From: an uncultured Roseovarius sp. | GTDB taxonomy: Bacteria; Pseudomonadota; Alphaproteobacteria; Rhodobacterales; Rhodobacteraceae | Length of the DNA stretch: 64,000 nucleotides | Assembly (NCBI GenBank): GCA_947497295.1 | Contig: CANMFU010000003.1 | Coordinates: 62,001-126,000 of the forward strand | Reading direction: 5' to 3' | Shown: one piece after another, positions 8,288 to 15,733 of the stretch | Layout of the letters: each line of letters opens with the position of its first letter | Numbering within the stretch: position 1 is the stretch's first letter | The notes under the pieces: generated by a model | Seen by the model: only the letters and a program-made list of their open reading frames with translations | What the model was told of the DNA's origin: nothing | Databases searched by the model: none | Translations under genes and position numbers: made by a program

Positions 8288-9193
8288 TCACTTTTCCCAA
8301 GGCAGATCCCTGCATGTCGCAACCAGATGCTCGACCAGCAGGCGCAGACGCGTCGATTGGAACCGGCTGGGCGGAAAGACCGCGAATATGTCGCGCCGAG
8401 GCGCCGTGGTGAAGCCCGGCAGGATCGCCCGCAAGGCGCCGGTCTCGAGGTGTTCCGCGGCATAGAAGATGGGAAGGATGGCAATCCCCACCCCCTGCAA
8501 TGCGGCACTGCACAGCATGTCGCCCGAGTCGGTGCGAAAGCCCGCGCGCAGGCTGATCTGCCCGGCATTGCCGGACGCATCCAGATAGCGCCATTCGTGC
8601 ACGCCGCTATTGCCGGTAAAGGCCAGGACGTCGTGATCCGTCAGATCGGCAGGCCGGTCCGGCATGCCGTGTTCGGCCAGATAACCGGCACTTGCGCACA
8701 GGACGAACGGACAGCCGGCCATGCGCCGCGCGATCAGCGACGTATCGGCCAGCGCACCGATGCGCACGGCCAGATCGACTCCCTCGCTGGCCATATCGAC
8801 GAACCGCTCGTTCAGGCTCACGTCCAGCTCGACCTCGGGATAGCGGGCGGCGAATTCGGCGATAGCCGTGCCCAGATACTTGATCCCGAAATTCTGCGGC
8901 AGGCTGATCCTCAGCGGCCCCTTGGGGCGTGATTTCAGCTCAAGCGCCAGCTCTTCGGCCTCGCGCAGATCCTGTAGTGCGCGCGCCGCCCTGTCATAAT
9001 AAAGCGCGCCTTCTTCGGTCACGGTCACGCTGCGGGTCGTCCGGTTGAGCAGTTTGACCTTCAGATCCTGCTCAAGGTTCTGAACCTGCTTGGACACCGC
9101 CGAACTGGTGATCCCCAGCGCCCGCGCTGCCCCGGCAAAACCGCCCGCCTCGACCACGGCGACAAAGACCCCGACGCGCGAGATATGGTCCAT
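8288..9193 (-). CDS. LysR-family transcriptional regulator
   Basis: An N-terminal winged helix-turn-helix (VGVFVAVVEAGGFAGAARAL, then SSAVSKQVQNLEQDLKVKLLNRTTR) is joined to a periplasmic-binding-type effector domain with the usual EGVDLAVRIG and GVGIAILP motifs. The ATG at 9193 gives the standard LysR start MDHISRVGVF; the frame is open 12 codons further. It is divergent from a DoxX gene at 9302 and upstream of catalase on the same strand, so it may control one or both. Two ATTATCAA repeats lie in the divergent promoter. The ligand is unknown; the setting suggests quinones or other electrophiles. Confidence 0.92.
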   Translation of the reverse strand: MDHISRVGVFVAVVEAGGFAGAARALGITSSAVSKQVQNLEQDLKVKLLNRTTRSVTVTEEGALYYDRAARALQDLREAEELALELKSRPKGPLRISLPQNFGIKYLGTAIAEFAARYPEVELDVSLNERFVDMASEGVDLAVRIGALADTSLIARRMAGCPFVLCASAGYLAEHGMPDRPADLTDHDVLAFTGNSGVHEWRYLDASGNAGQISLRAGFRTDSGDMLCSAALQGVGIAILPIFYAAEHLETGALRAILPGFTTAPRRDIFAVFPPSRFQSTRLRLLVEHLVATCRDLPWEK

Positions 9194-9196
9194 GCG

Positions 9197-9245
9197 ATTA
9201 TCAACCTTTTGGAATGAATGAACTGACAAAGTCCTATATTATCAA
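9197..9245. promoter_or_regulatory. Divergent LysR/DoxX promoter with direct repeats
   Basis: ATTATCAA occurs at 9197-9204 and again at 9238-9245, 41 nt apart or about four helical turns, between the LysR ATG (9193) and the DoxX start (9302). This spacing places both on the same DNA face, as expected for a LysR tetramer. Seen directly; binding is inferred. Confidence 0.35.
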
Positions 9246-9301
9246 GCGATGCTTGTCATGCGATATGAGTGCCAGAGCAAACACATTCGGAAGGAAAGAC
9301 A

Positions 9302-9733
9302 ATGACACATTCCGCAAACCTCGCTTACGGCGCCACCATCACCCGCATCTCTCTGGGCAGCGTCCTGCTGGCCCACGGTTTTCTCAAGCTGCTAATCTTT
9401 ACCGTGCCCGGCACGGTCGCCTATTTCGGCAGCCTCGGCCTGCCCGCCATCGCGGCCTATCTGACCATCTTTGCCGAACTGGCCGGCGGCACCGCCATCC
9501 TCCTCGGCCTCTACACCCGCCTCGCTGCCCTTCTGTCGATCCCGCTGCTGCTGGGCGCGGTCTGGGCGCATGTGGGCAATGGCTGGGTCTTCAACGCCGA
9601 GGGCGGCGGCTGGGAATTCCCGCTGCTTCTGGTGGCCCTCGCCGTGGCCGTCGCCGTGCAGGGCGGTGGCGCCTATGCGCTGCGCCGCCTGCCGGTGATC
9701 GACGGGCTCATCCCGCAGGCGCTCAAGGCGTAA
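9302..9733 (+). CDS. DoxX-family membrane protein (second copy)
   Basis: The 143-residue protein has four transmembrane helices; ITRISLGSVLLAHGFLKLL and FAELAGGTAILLGLYTRLAA are the first and second DoxX segments, and GGGWEFPLLLVALAVAVAVQG the last pair. The start at 9302 follows GGAAAG. It resembles the copy at 5204 in fold but not closely in sequence. In Bacillus, DoxX proteins pair with a dioxygenase (CatD/CatE) against catechols and quinones, and the following genes here are also electrophile-related. Confidence 0.85.
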   Translation: MTHSANLAYGATITRISLGSVLLAHGFLKLLIFTVPGTVAYFGSLGLPAIAAYLTIFAELAGGTAILLGLYTRLAALLSIPLLLGAVWAHVGNGWVFNAEGGGWEFPLLLVALAVAVAVQGGGAYALRRLPVIDGLIPQALKA

Positions 9734-9739
9734 CATGCC

Positions 9740-9780
9740 GCCGCGCCCGCCCTTGTGACAATCGCGCAGGCGGGCGCGGC
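9740..9780. terminator. GC-rich hairpin after DoxX
   Basis: GCCGCGCCCGCC (9740-9751) and GGCGGGCGCGGC (9769-9780) are a perfect 12-bp inverted repeat with a 17-nt loop. It lies just after the DoxX stop. No T-run follows, so it could be a terminator, an attenuating hairpin or a 3' RNA stabiliser. Confidence 0.5.
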
Positions 9781-9835
9781 AAAATGCGCTAAGCTGCTGC
9801 GGCAGTCAGCACCAAACGCGAAAGGATCACGCGAC

Positions 9836-10396
9836 ATGACACGCATCTTGGGGATTTCCGGCAGCCTGCGCGCGGGCTCGTTCAACACTGCGCTTTTGCG
9901 CACCGCGCAGGGCCTCATGCCCTAGGGCGCCACCTTGGAGGAAGGCAGCATTCGCGGCATACCGCTCTATGATGCGGACGAGGAGGCGCAGGCGGGTATC
10001 CCCCCAGCGGTCGAGCGTTTGAAAGAGCAGATGGCGGCCGCCGATGGCGTGCTGCTTTTTACGCCCGAGTACAACAATTCGATCCCCGGCGTGTTCAAGA
10101 ACGCGATCGACTGGACCAGCCGCCCCGCCAGCGATATCGCCCGCATCTTTGGCGGCAAACGGGTGGCCGTGCTGGGCGCCTCGCCCGGCGGGTTCGGCAC
10201 GATCCTGTCGCAGGATGCCTGGCTGAGCGTGCTGCGCACCCTCGGCACGCGGCCCTGGTATGAGGGCCGGTTGATGGTGGCGCGGGCGGGCGGCGTCTTT
10301 GACGAGGACGGGCAGATGACCGACGGCGCAATGCGGGACCGCCTTGCGGCGTTTCTCGCCGGATTTAGCGCCTTCGCCGCCGCGCGGGACAGCTGA
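9836..10396 (+). pseudogene. NADPH-dependent FMN reductase, interrupted by an amber codon
   Basis: The sequence reads as a complete 186-residue flavodoxin-like NAD(P)H:FMN/quinone reductase: MTRILGISGSLRAGSFN carries the FMN phosphate loop (GSLRAGSFN), and FTPEYNNSIPGVFKNAIDW and LGASPGGFGT are family hallmarks. A TAG at 9923-9925, codon 30, breaks it after GLMP. The frame is otherwise intact to the stop at 10394-10396, so only one base separates it from a working gene. No internal start would restore the nucleotide-binding loop. Either a recent nonsense mutation, a base-call error, or suppression explains this. Confidence 0.85.
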
Positions 10397-10549
10397 CGCC
10401 ACTGGAACCTTTGCCGAGGCGATCCGTTTCCCTAGCACGCGGCACATTGGCTGCGTCAAGTTTCACGCCGGATGCGCCTTCGCCGGATCCGGCAGTCGCC
10501 TTTGCGCCTTGATCGGCGCGAACGATATTTAAATCTGAGGAGAACACTC

Positions 10550-11176
10550 ATGCCCACACTCTACACGATGCCCGGAACCTGCTCGCTCGCACCCAATATC
10601 GCGGTGGCCTGGCTGGATGCGCCGGTCGAGGTGCATACAATGGCTTATGGCGGTCACAAAAAGGCCGACTATCTGGAAATCAACTCCAAGGGCAAGGTGC
10701 CCGCCGTCAAGTTTGACGATGGCGATGTGCTGACCGAGGCGTCAGCGATCCTTGAATGGCTGGGCGCCGCGCATGGCAAGGGCACCTATGGCCGCGATAC
10801 CAAACTGGGCCGCAAGGAGGCCGAGGCGCTGTCCTACATGACATCCGAAATGCACGCGACCTATGGCGGCCATTTCGGCCCGCAGAATTTCGCCGAGAGC
10901 CAAGATGCCGTCGAGGAGGTCAAGCGCAAGACATATGAGAAGTTGGCCAATCAATACAAGCATCTGAACGACGTGCTGAACGCGAATGGCCGCGAGTGGT
11001 ATCTGGGCAAGCGCAGCTTTGCCGACACGTTCCTTTATGTGCTGGAACGCTGGATCGAGCAGACGCCGCTGTCAATCGACGACTATCCTGCGCTCAAGGA
11101 TCACCGTGCCCGGATGGAGGCCGACAAGGGTGTGCAAACAGCGCTGAAGCGGCAGGATATGGAGCCGATCGGGTAA
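10550..11176 (+). CDS. Beta-class glutathione S-transferase
   Basis: The 208-residue cytosolic enzyme begins LYTMPGTCSLAPNIAV; Cys11 in this position is the mark of bacterial beta-class GSTs. The glutathione-site motif appears as NSKGKVPAVKFDDGDVLTEASAILEW. It should conjugate glutathione to electrophiles or act as a mixed-disulfide reductase. The ATG at 10550 is preceded by TGAGGAGA. The stop overlaps the next start as TAATG, so translation of the DUF5996 gene is probably coupled. Confidence 0.9.
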   Translation: MPTLYTMPGTCSLAPNIAVAWLDAPVEVHTMAYGGHKKADYLEINSKGKVPAVKFDDGDVLTEASAILEWLGAAHGKGTYGRDTKLGRKEAEALSYMTSEMHATYGGHFGPQNFAESQDAVEEVKRKTYEKLANQYKHLNDVLNANGREWYLGKRSFADTFLYVLERWIEQTPLSIDDYPALKDHRARMEADKGVQTALKRQDMEPIG

Positions 11177-12135
11177 TGGCATCCGCCAATGGAAAAAACT
11201 GGCCGTCTCTGCCTTGGTCTGGCTGGGCAGAGACATGCGCCGCGTTGCATCTGTGGACGCAAATGCTGGGCAAATACCGCGTGGCGCATACGCCATGGGT
11301 GAACCATGCGTGGCATTCGGCGCTTTATGTCACGCCGCGGGGGATGACGACCGGCCCGGTGCATGAGGCGGGCGGCTGCGTGACCCTGACGCTCGATTTC
11401 GCCGATCACCGCCTGATTGCCGAGGCCGATGGCGGCGCGCGCGAGACCTTCGCGCTGGAGCCGATGAGCGTTGCGGAGTTCTACACCCGCATCAAACGTG
11501 CCGTCGAGGCTGTTGGTGGCACGTTTGACATTCACGGCGCGCCCAACGAGCTCCCAGATGCGGTGCCCTTCGCCGAGGACACCGAGGAACGCCCCTATGA
11601 TGCCGACGCCGCCGTGCGGTTTCACAAGGCGCTTCTGCATATGGTGCCAGTTTTCGAGCGGTTCCGCACCGGCTTTCTGGGCAAGGTGTCGCCGGTCCAT
11701 TTCTTCTGGGGTTCCTTCGATCTGGCGCTCACCCGATTTTCGGGTCGCACCGCGCCGCTGCACCCCGCGGGGATCCCCAACTTGCCCGATGCGGTCGCGC
11801 AGGAGGCCTATAGCCACGAAGTATCCTCCGCCGGGTTCTGGCCCGGTGGCGGCGGCGTGGATGAGCCGATGTTCTATTCCTATGCCTATCCCACGCCCGA
11901 TGGCTTTGCAGAGTATCCCGTTGAGCCTGCGGCGGCGCGCTTCGACACCGGTCTGGGCGAATTCCTGCTGCCCTATGCCGATGTCATCGCCAGCGACGAC
12001 CCCGAGGGGATGCTGATGGCCTTCCTGCAATCCACCTACGCGGCTGCGGCGGACACGGGCGATTGGGACCGCGATGCGCTGGACTGCGAGATCGGCATAC
12101 CCGGCAAGCCGCGCCCGCTGCACCGGCCAGATTGA
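11176..12135 (+). CDS. DUF5996-family protein
   Basis: The 319-residue protein matches the DUF5996 family: WPSLPWSGWAETCAALHLWTQMLGKYR at the start, HAWHSALYVTPRGMTTG, then SPVHFFWGSFDLALTRFSGR and an AYSHEVSSAGFWPGG segment. No catalytic role is established. No signal peptide or membrane helix is visible, so it is probably cytosolic. Its start overlaps the GST stop by one base. Co-translation with a GST suggests a related stress role, which is inference. Confidence 0.85.
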   Translation: MASANGKNWPSLPWSGWAETCAALHLWTQMLGKYRVAHTPWVNHAWHSALYVTPRGMTTGPVHEAGGCVTLTLDFADHRLIAEADGGARETFALEPMSVAEFYTRIKRAVEAVGGTFDIHGAPNELPDAVPFAEDTEERPYDADAAVRFHKALLHMVPVFERFRTGFLGKVSPVHFFWGSFDLALTRFSGRTAPLHPAGIPNLPDAVAQEAYSHEVSSAGFWPGGGGVDEPMFYSYAYPTPDGFAEYPVEPAAARFDTGLGEFLLPYADVIASDDPEGMLMAFLQSTYAAAADTGDWDRDALDCEIGIPGKPRPLHRPD

Positions 12136-12144
12136 GCCATGCGT

Positions 12145-13044
12145 TCAGAGGCTGCACACCGTCTGGACATGCTCCTCGAAGAAGTCGGAGAAGGTCGCGA
12201 CCCTCAAGGGAAGCTGGTTGTAGGGCGGATAATAAAGCGTCAGCCAGATTTCGGGCAGGCTCCAGTCCGGCAGCACCTGCACCAGCCGCCCCGCCTCCAG
12301 ATCGCGCGCCACGATGAAGCGCGGCAGCAGCGCGATCCCCTCGCCGTTCAGCGCCAGCCGCGCCAGTAGGTCGCCGTTATTGGCGCTGAACGTGCCCTCT
12401 ACCTTGTGACTGCGCTGCACCGATCCGCGCGTCAGCTCCCAGATCTCCTCGCGCGCGTCCGCCGCGTAGCTGAGGCAGGCAAAGCTGCGCAAATCCTCGG
12501 GCGCCTTTGGCAACCCATTCGCCGCGACATAGTCTGTTGAGGCGACCAGCACGCGCGGCACCTGGCTGATCTTGCGCCAGATGGTCGACTTGTCACTGGG
12601 CGGGCCGGAAATGCGGATGGCGAGGTCGAAATCCTCCTCGACGATATCGACGAAACTGTCCGACAGATGCACGGCAACATGGGTATGCGGGTGCAGGGTG
12701 GCGAATTGAGTCAGCACCGTCGGCAGCACCATGGCCCCCAGCGACATGGGCGCGCTGATGCGGATGCTGCCTGCGGTCATGCCCTGCGCCTCGCGTGTCT
12801 CCTCGACCGCGCGCGCCAGATCCTGCGCCAGCGGCGCGACTCGCGCGGCATAGAGCGCACCCGCCGAGGTCAGCGACACCCGCCGCGTGGTGCGCACCAG
12901 CAGTTGCAATTGCAGGCTGTCCTCCAGCGCCGCAATCGTGCGCGTGACCGACGCCGGCGTCATGCCCAGCTGGCGCGCCGCCCCGGCAAAGCTCTCAAGC
13001 TCGGCCACCGCCAGAAAAACGCGAATGGATTCCAACTCTCCCAT
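12145..13044 (-). CDS. LysR-family transcriptional regulator
   Basis: A 299-residue LysR protein with the N-terminal helix-turn-helix (FLAVAELESFAGAARQLGMTPASVTRTIAALE) and effector domain containing SDSFVDIVEEDFDLAIRIS and NGEGIALLPRFI. It is divergent from the VOC dioxygenase gene at 13158 and convergent with the GST/DUF5996 pair. The intervening promoter carries GCAATGGTGAATG, which recurs nearly unchanged upstream of the DoxX/hydroquinone reductase operon, making this the best candidate regulator of both. The inducer is unknown. Confidence 0.93.
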   Translation of the reverse strand: MGELESIRVFLAVAELESFAGAARQLGMTPASVTRTIAALEDSLQLQLLVRTTRRVSLTSAGALYAARVAPLAQDLARAVEETREAQGMTAGSIRISAPMSLGAMVLPTVLTQFATLHPHTHVAVHLSDSFVDIVEEDFDLAIRISGPPSDKSTIWRKISQVPRVLVASTDYVAANGLPKAPEDLRSFACLSYAADAREEIWELTRGSVQRSHKVEGTFSANNGDLLARLALNGEGIALLPRFIVARDLEAGRLVQVLPDWSLPEIWLTLYYPPYNQLPLRVATFSDFFEEHVQTVCSL

Positions 13045-13050
13045 GCGGTC

Positions 13051-13104
13051 ATTATTACATCATGCGCAATGGTGAATGCAACATTATAACTGTTCATGTG
13101 AATG
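13051..13104. promoter_or_regulatory. Divergent LysR/dioxygenase promoter
   Basis: GTGAATG occurs at 13072-13078 and 13098-13104, 26 nt apart. The first copy sits in GCAATGGTGAATG (13066-13078), also found with one change at 5067-5079. CATCAT-5 nt-ATGGTG (13060-13076) is a near palindrome. The position between divergent LysR and dioxygenase starts is typical of LysR operators. Confidence 0.4.
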
Positions 13105-13157
13105 GTGCCCTGCCTTATGTTCAAGCTCAAGCTAGATCACCAGCCAAGGAGGCCGCC

Positions 13158-14090
13158 ATGCTTACCCAGATCAAAGGCCTGCACCACGTCACGTCGATGG
13201 CGGCGGATGCCCAAGAAAACAACGATTTCTTTACCAAGCTGCTCGGCATGCGCCGGGTCAAGAAAACCGTCAATTTCGACGCGCCCGACGTCTATCACCT
13301 CTATTACGGCGACGAGAGCGGCACGCCCGGCTCGGTCATGACCTATTTCCCCTTCCCCCACATCGCGAAGGGCCGCCGCGGCACCGGCGAAGTCTCCGAG
13401 ACCGCCTTTTCCGTGCCTGTGGGCACGCTGCATTACTGGCGTGAGCGTCTGTCGCTGGCCGGTGTGGAAGGCGTCAAAGCCGATGAGCAGTTCGGCGAGG
13501 CACGGCTGCGCTTTCATGGTCCGGACGGCGACGGCTTTGCGCTGGTCGAGGTGGCGGGCGACACGCGCGCGCCATTTGACGGTGGCCCGGTGCCCGCGGG
13601 CAAAGGCATTCGTGGCTTTCACGGCGTCACCATGCGGCTGCGCGACGCGGACGCCACGGCGCAGCTCTTGGCCTTCATGGGCTACCGCGAGATTGTCCGC
13701 GAGGGCGCGCTGATCCGAATGGGCCTTGAGAACGGCAATGGCGCCGATGTCATCGACCTCGAGGCACTGCCGAATGAGGGCCGCGCCCGCGAAAGCGCCG
13801 GATCGGTGCATCACGTCGCCTTTGCCGTCGAGAACCGCGAGGCGCAGGCCGAGGTGCGCCGCGCCCTGCTGGATGCTGGCGCGCATGTGACGCCGGTCAT
13901 CGACCGCAATTATTTCTGGGCGATCTATTTCCGCACCCCCGGCGGGGTGCTCTTCGAGATCGCCACGAACGAGCCCGGCTTTGACCGGGACGAAGACCCC
14001 GCCCATCTGGGCGAGGCACTGAAACTGCCGGACCAGCATGCGCATCTGCGCGCCCGGCTGGAGGGAACATTGCCCGCCTTGGCGGATTGA
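13158..14090 (+). CDS. Ring-cleaving dioxygenase, VOC/glyoxalase superfamily (MhqO-like)
   Basis: The 310-residue protein has two paired vicinal-oxygen-chelate modules. Likely metal ligands are His in [10 protein letters not shown], His in [10 protein letters not shown] and Glu in [14 protein letters not shown]; the family ending [14 protein letters not shown] is complete. In Bacillus, MhqA/MhqO/CatE relatives open hydroquinone or catechol rings. The ATG at 13158 follows AAGGAGG. A divergent LysR gene and a WrbA quinone reductase 43 nt downstream support quinone or hydroquinone detoxification. Confidence 0.9.
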   Translation: MLTQIKGLHHVTSMAADAQENNDFFTKLLGMRRVKKTVNFDAPDVYHLYYGDESGTPGSVMTYFPFPHIAKGRRGTGEVSETAFSVPVGTLHYWRERLSLAGVEGVKADEQFGEARLRFHGPDGDGFALVEVAGDTRAPFDGGPVPAGKGIRGFHGVTMRLRDADATAQLLAFMGYREIVREGALIRMGLENGNGADVIDLEALPNEGRARESAGSVHHVAFAVENREAQAEVRRALLDAGAHVTPVIDRNYFWAIYFRTPGGVLFEIATNEPGFDRDEDPAHLGEALKLPDQHAHLRARLEGTLPALAD

Positions 14091-14133
14091 GTTCCCGAAG
14101 ATCGTGGATCACTTAATTGAAAGGAGACTGAAA

Positions 14134-14724
14134 ATGTCCGTCAAACTCGCAATCATTTACTATTCCACCTACGGCACCAATCACCAGATGGCCGAGATCG
14201 CCGCCGAGGCTGCCCGCGAGGCGGGCGCCGAGGTTCGTCTTCTGAAGGCGCCCGAGACCGCGCCCCAATCGGTCGTCGAGGGCCAGGACGCCTGGAAGGC
14301 GCAGGCCGAGAAGACCGCCAACATCCCCGAGGCCACCGTGGACGATATGGAATGGGCCAACGCCTATCTCATTTCGGCGCCGACCCGCTTTGGCGTGATG
14401 GCGAGCCAGCTGCGCGCCTTCATCGACACGCTGGGCGGCATCTGGGGCAAGGGCGGTCTGGCGAACAAGCCGGTCACGGCCATGACCTCGGCCCAGAACG
14501 TCCACGGCGGGCAGGAGACGACGCTGCAATCGCTCTACACCACCGTGATGCATTGGGGCGGCTTCGTTGTGGCGCCCGGCTATACCGATGAGGTCCTCTT
14601 CAAGACCGGCGGCAACCCGTACGGCTACAGCCACACGGCGGGCGAGGAGTTCTCGGACGACGCGAAGGCCGCGATTGCCCACCAGACCCGCCGCCTCGTC
14701 GAGGTGGCCGGAAAGCTGGCCTAA
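14134..14724 (+). CDS. wrbA: NAD(P)H:quinone oxidoreductase, WrbA type
   Basis: The 196-residue flavodoxin-like enzyme reduces quinones by two electrons, avoiding semiquinones. FMN phosphate loop is [12 protein letters not shown] (residues 9-20); [28 protein letters not shown] and the C-terminal [19 protein letters not shown] match WrbA. The ATG at 14134 follows AAAGGAG. It is probably cotranscribed with the preceding VOC dioxygenase: one reduces quinone to hydroquinone, the other could cleave the ring. Confidence 0.93.
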   Translation: MSVKLAIIYYSTYGTNHQMAEIAAEAAREAGAEVRLLKAPETAPQSVVEGQDAWKAQAEKTANIPEATVDDMEWANAYLISAPTRFGVMASQLRAFIDTLGGIWGKGGLANKPVTAMTSAQNVHGGQETTLQSLYTTVMHWGGFVVAPGYTDEVLFKTGGNPYGYSHTAGEEFSDDAKAAIAHQTRRLVEVAGKLA

Positions 14725-14747
14725 GCGCCGCAGATCCGCGCATCGCC

Positions 14748-14774
14748 CTGCCGCAGCAGCAGACATTGCGGCAG
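14748..14774 (+). terminator. Hairpin after wrbA
   Basis: CTGCCGCA (14748-14755) and TGCGGCAG (14767-14774) make an 8-bp perfect stem. No T-run follows. It lies in the 142-nt gap before the exported hydrolase gene and may end or attenuate the dioxygenase-wrbA transcript. Confidence 0.4.
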
Positions 14775-14866
14775 GCATCACCGCTTGAGCAGCCTGCGCC
14801 GGACAGGACACGACAGGGACAAGGTTCCGTCGGATCGGGCACACCGCAACCAAAAGGAAAACTGAT

Positions 14867-15655
14867 ATGAAATCGCTGAAAAAATCACTTCTCGCCGCCC
14901 TCGCGGGGGCCTCAATGATCATGCAGCCGGTCGCCTTCACCACCGCGGCCTATGCGCAGGAAGCCAAGCCGCTGCATCTCGAAGGCCTGTCGAAAGAGCC
15001 TACCGAGGCGGCAAACGCGGCGCTCTATGATCCCACCGACGCGGTTCTGCTGCTACTCGACCATCAGACGGGCCTGTTCCAGACCGTCAACGACATCAGC
15101 ATCGAAGAGCTGCGCCGCAACACCATGGCGCTGGCCAAGATCGCCCAGCAGGCGGATATTCCGATCATCTACACAGCGTCGGAGCCGAACGGCTCGAACG
15201 GCCCGCTGATGGATGACCTCGCAGAGCTGCTGGAGGCCGATGAGGACGCGCAATATATCGCGCGTCAGGGCGAGGTCAGCTCGTGGGACAACGCCGATTT
15301 CGTCGAGGCGGTCGAGGCCACGGGCCGCAAGACGCTGGTGATCGCCGGTGTCTGGACCAGCGTTTGCGTCGCCTTCCCCGCGCTTCAGGCGACCGCCGAA
15401 GGCTATGACGTCGTCGTCGTCATGGACGCGTCGGGCGACGTGAGCAAACTGGCTGCCGATGCCGCCATGACCCGCATGGCCGCTGCCGGGATCGCACCCG
15501 TCACGACCAACACCATCCTGAGCGAGACGCACCGCACATGGAACCGCCCGGACGCGGCCGACTGGGGTGCGCTCTATGGTGAGGTCTCGCCCGGCTACCA
15601 CGCCGTCACCGAGAGCTTCAACCGCGCACAGGAAGCGGCCAAGTCGGCTGAATAA
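14867..15655 (+). CDS. Exported cysteine hydrolase, isochorismatase-like (YcaC subfamily)
   Basis: Residues 1-30 are a Sec signal peptide ending AYAQEA. The mature part is an isochorismatase-like alpha/beta hydrolase: Asp in LLLLDHQTGLF, ARQGEVSSWDN as in YcaC, and the nucleophilic Cys in GVWTSVCVAFPALQ. The substrate is unknown; YcaC-type enzymes are usually cytosolic, so the signal peptide is unusual and places it in the periplasm. The following gene also encodes an exported hydrolase, suggesting a shared periplasmic step. Confidence 0.88.
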   Translation: MKSLKKSLLAALAGASMIMQPVAFTTAAYAQEAKPLHLEGLSKEPTEAANAALYDPTDAVLLLLDHQTGLFQTVNDISIEELRRNTMALAKIAQQADIPIIYTASEPNGSNGPLMDDLAELLEADEDAQYIARQGEVSSWDNADFVEAVEATGRKTLVIAGVWTSVCVAFPALQATAEGYDVVVVMDASGDVSKLAADAAMTRMAAAGIAPVTTNTILSETHRTWNRPDAADWGALYGEVSPGYHAVTESFNRAQEAAKSAE

Positions 15656-15682
15656 GCCACAGGCGCCCAACTCATGACAAAG

Positions 15683-15706
15683 GCGGTCGCGCGTCAGCGC
15701 GGCCGC
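15683..15706 (+). terminator. Hairpin between the two exported hydrolase genes
   Basis: GCGGTCGCGC (15683-15692), loop GTCA and GCGCGGCCGC (15697-15706) form a 10-bp stem with one G-T pair in the 78-nt gap. There is no T-run, so it may be an intercistronic RNA stabiliser rather than a terminator. Confidence 0.4.
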
Positions 15707-15733
15707 CGCGCACCCCCCGAAACGGAGGAAACC

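Noticed and set aside
6767-8932. 721-codon open frame on the plus strand
   Set aside because: It is antisense to catalase and a LysR gene; Arg/Val-rich composition is a shadow of GC-rich coding DNA.
8288-9193. OxyR annotation for the LysR gene beside catalase
   Set aside because: The conserved OxyR cysteine region was not found; only general LysR motifs are visible.
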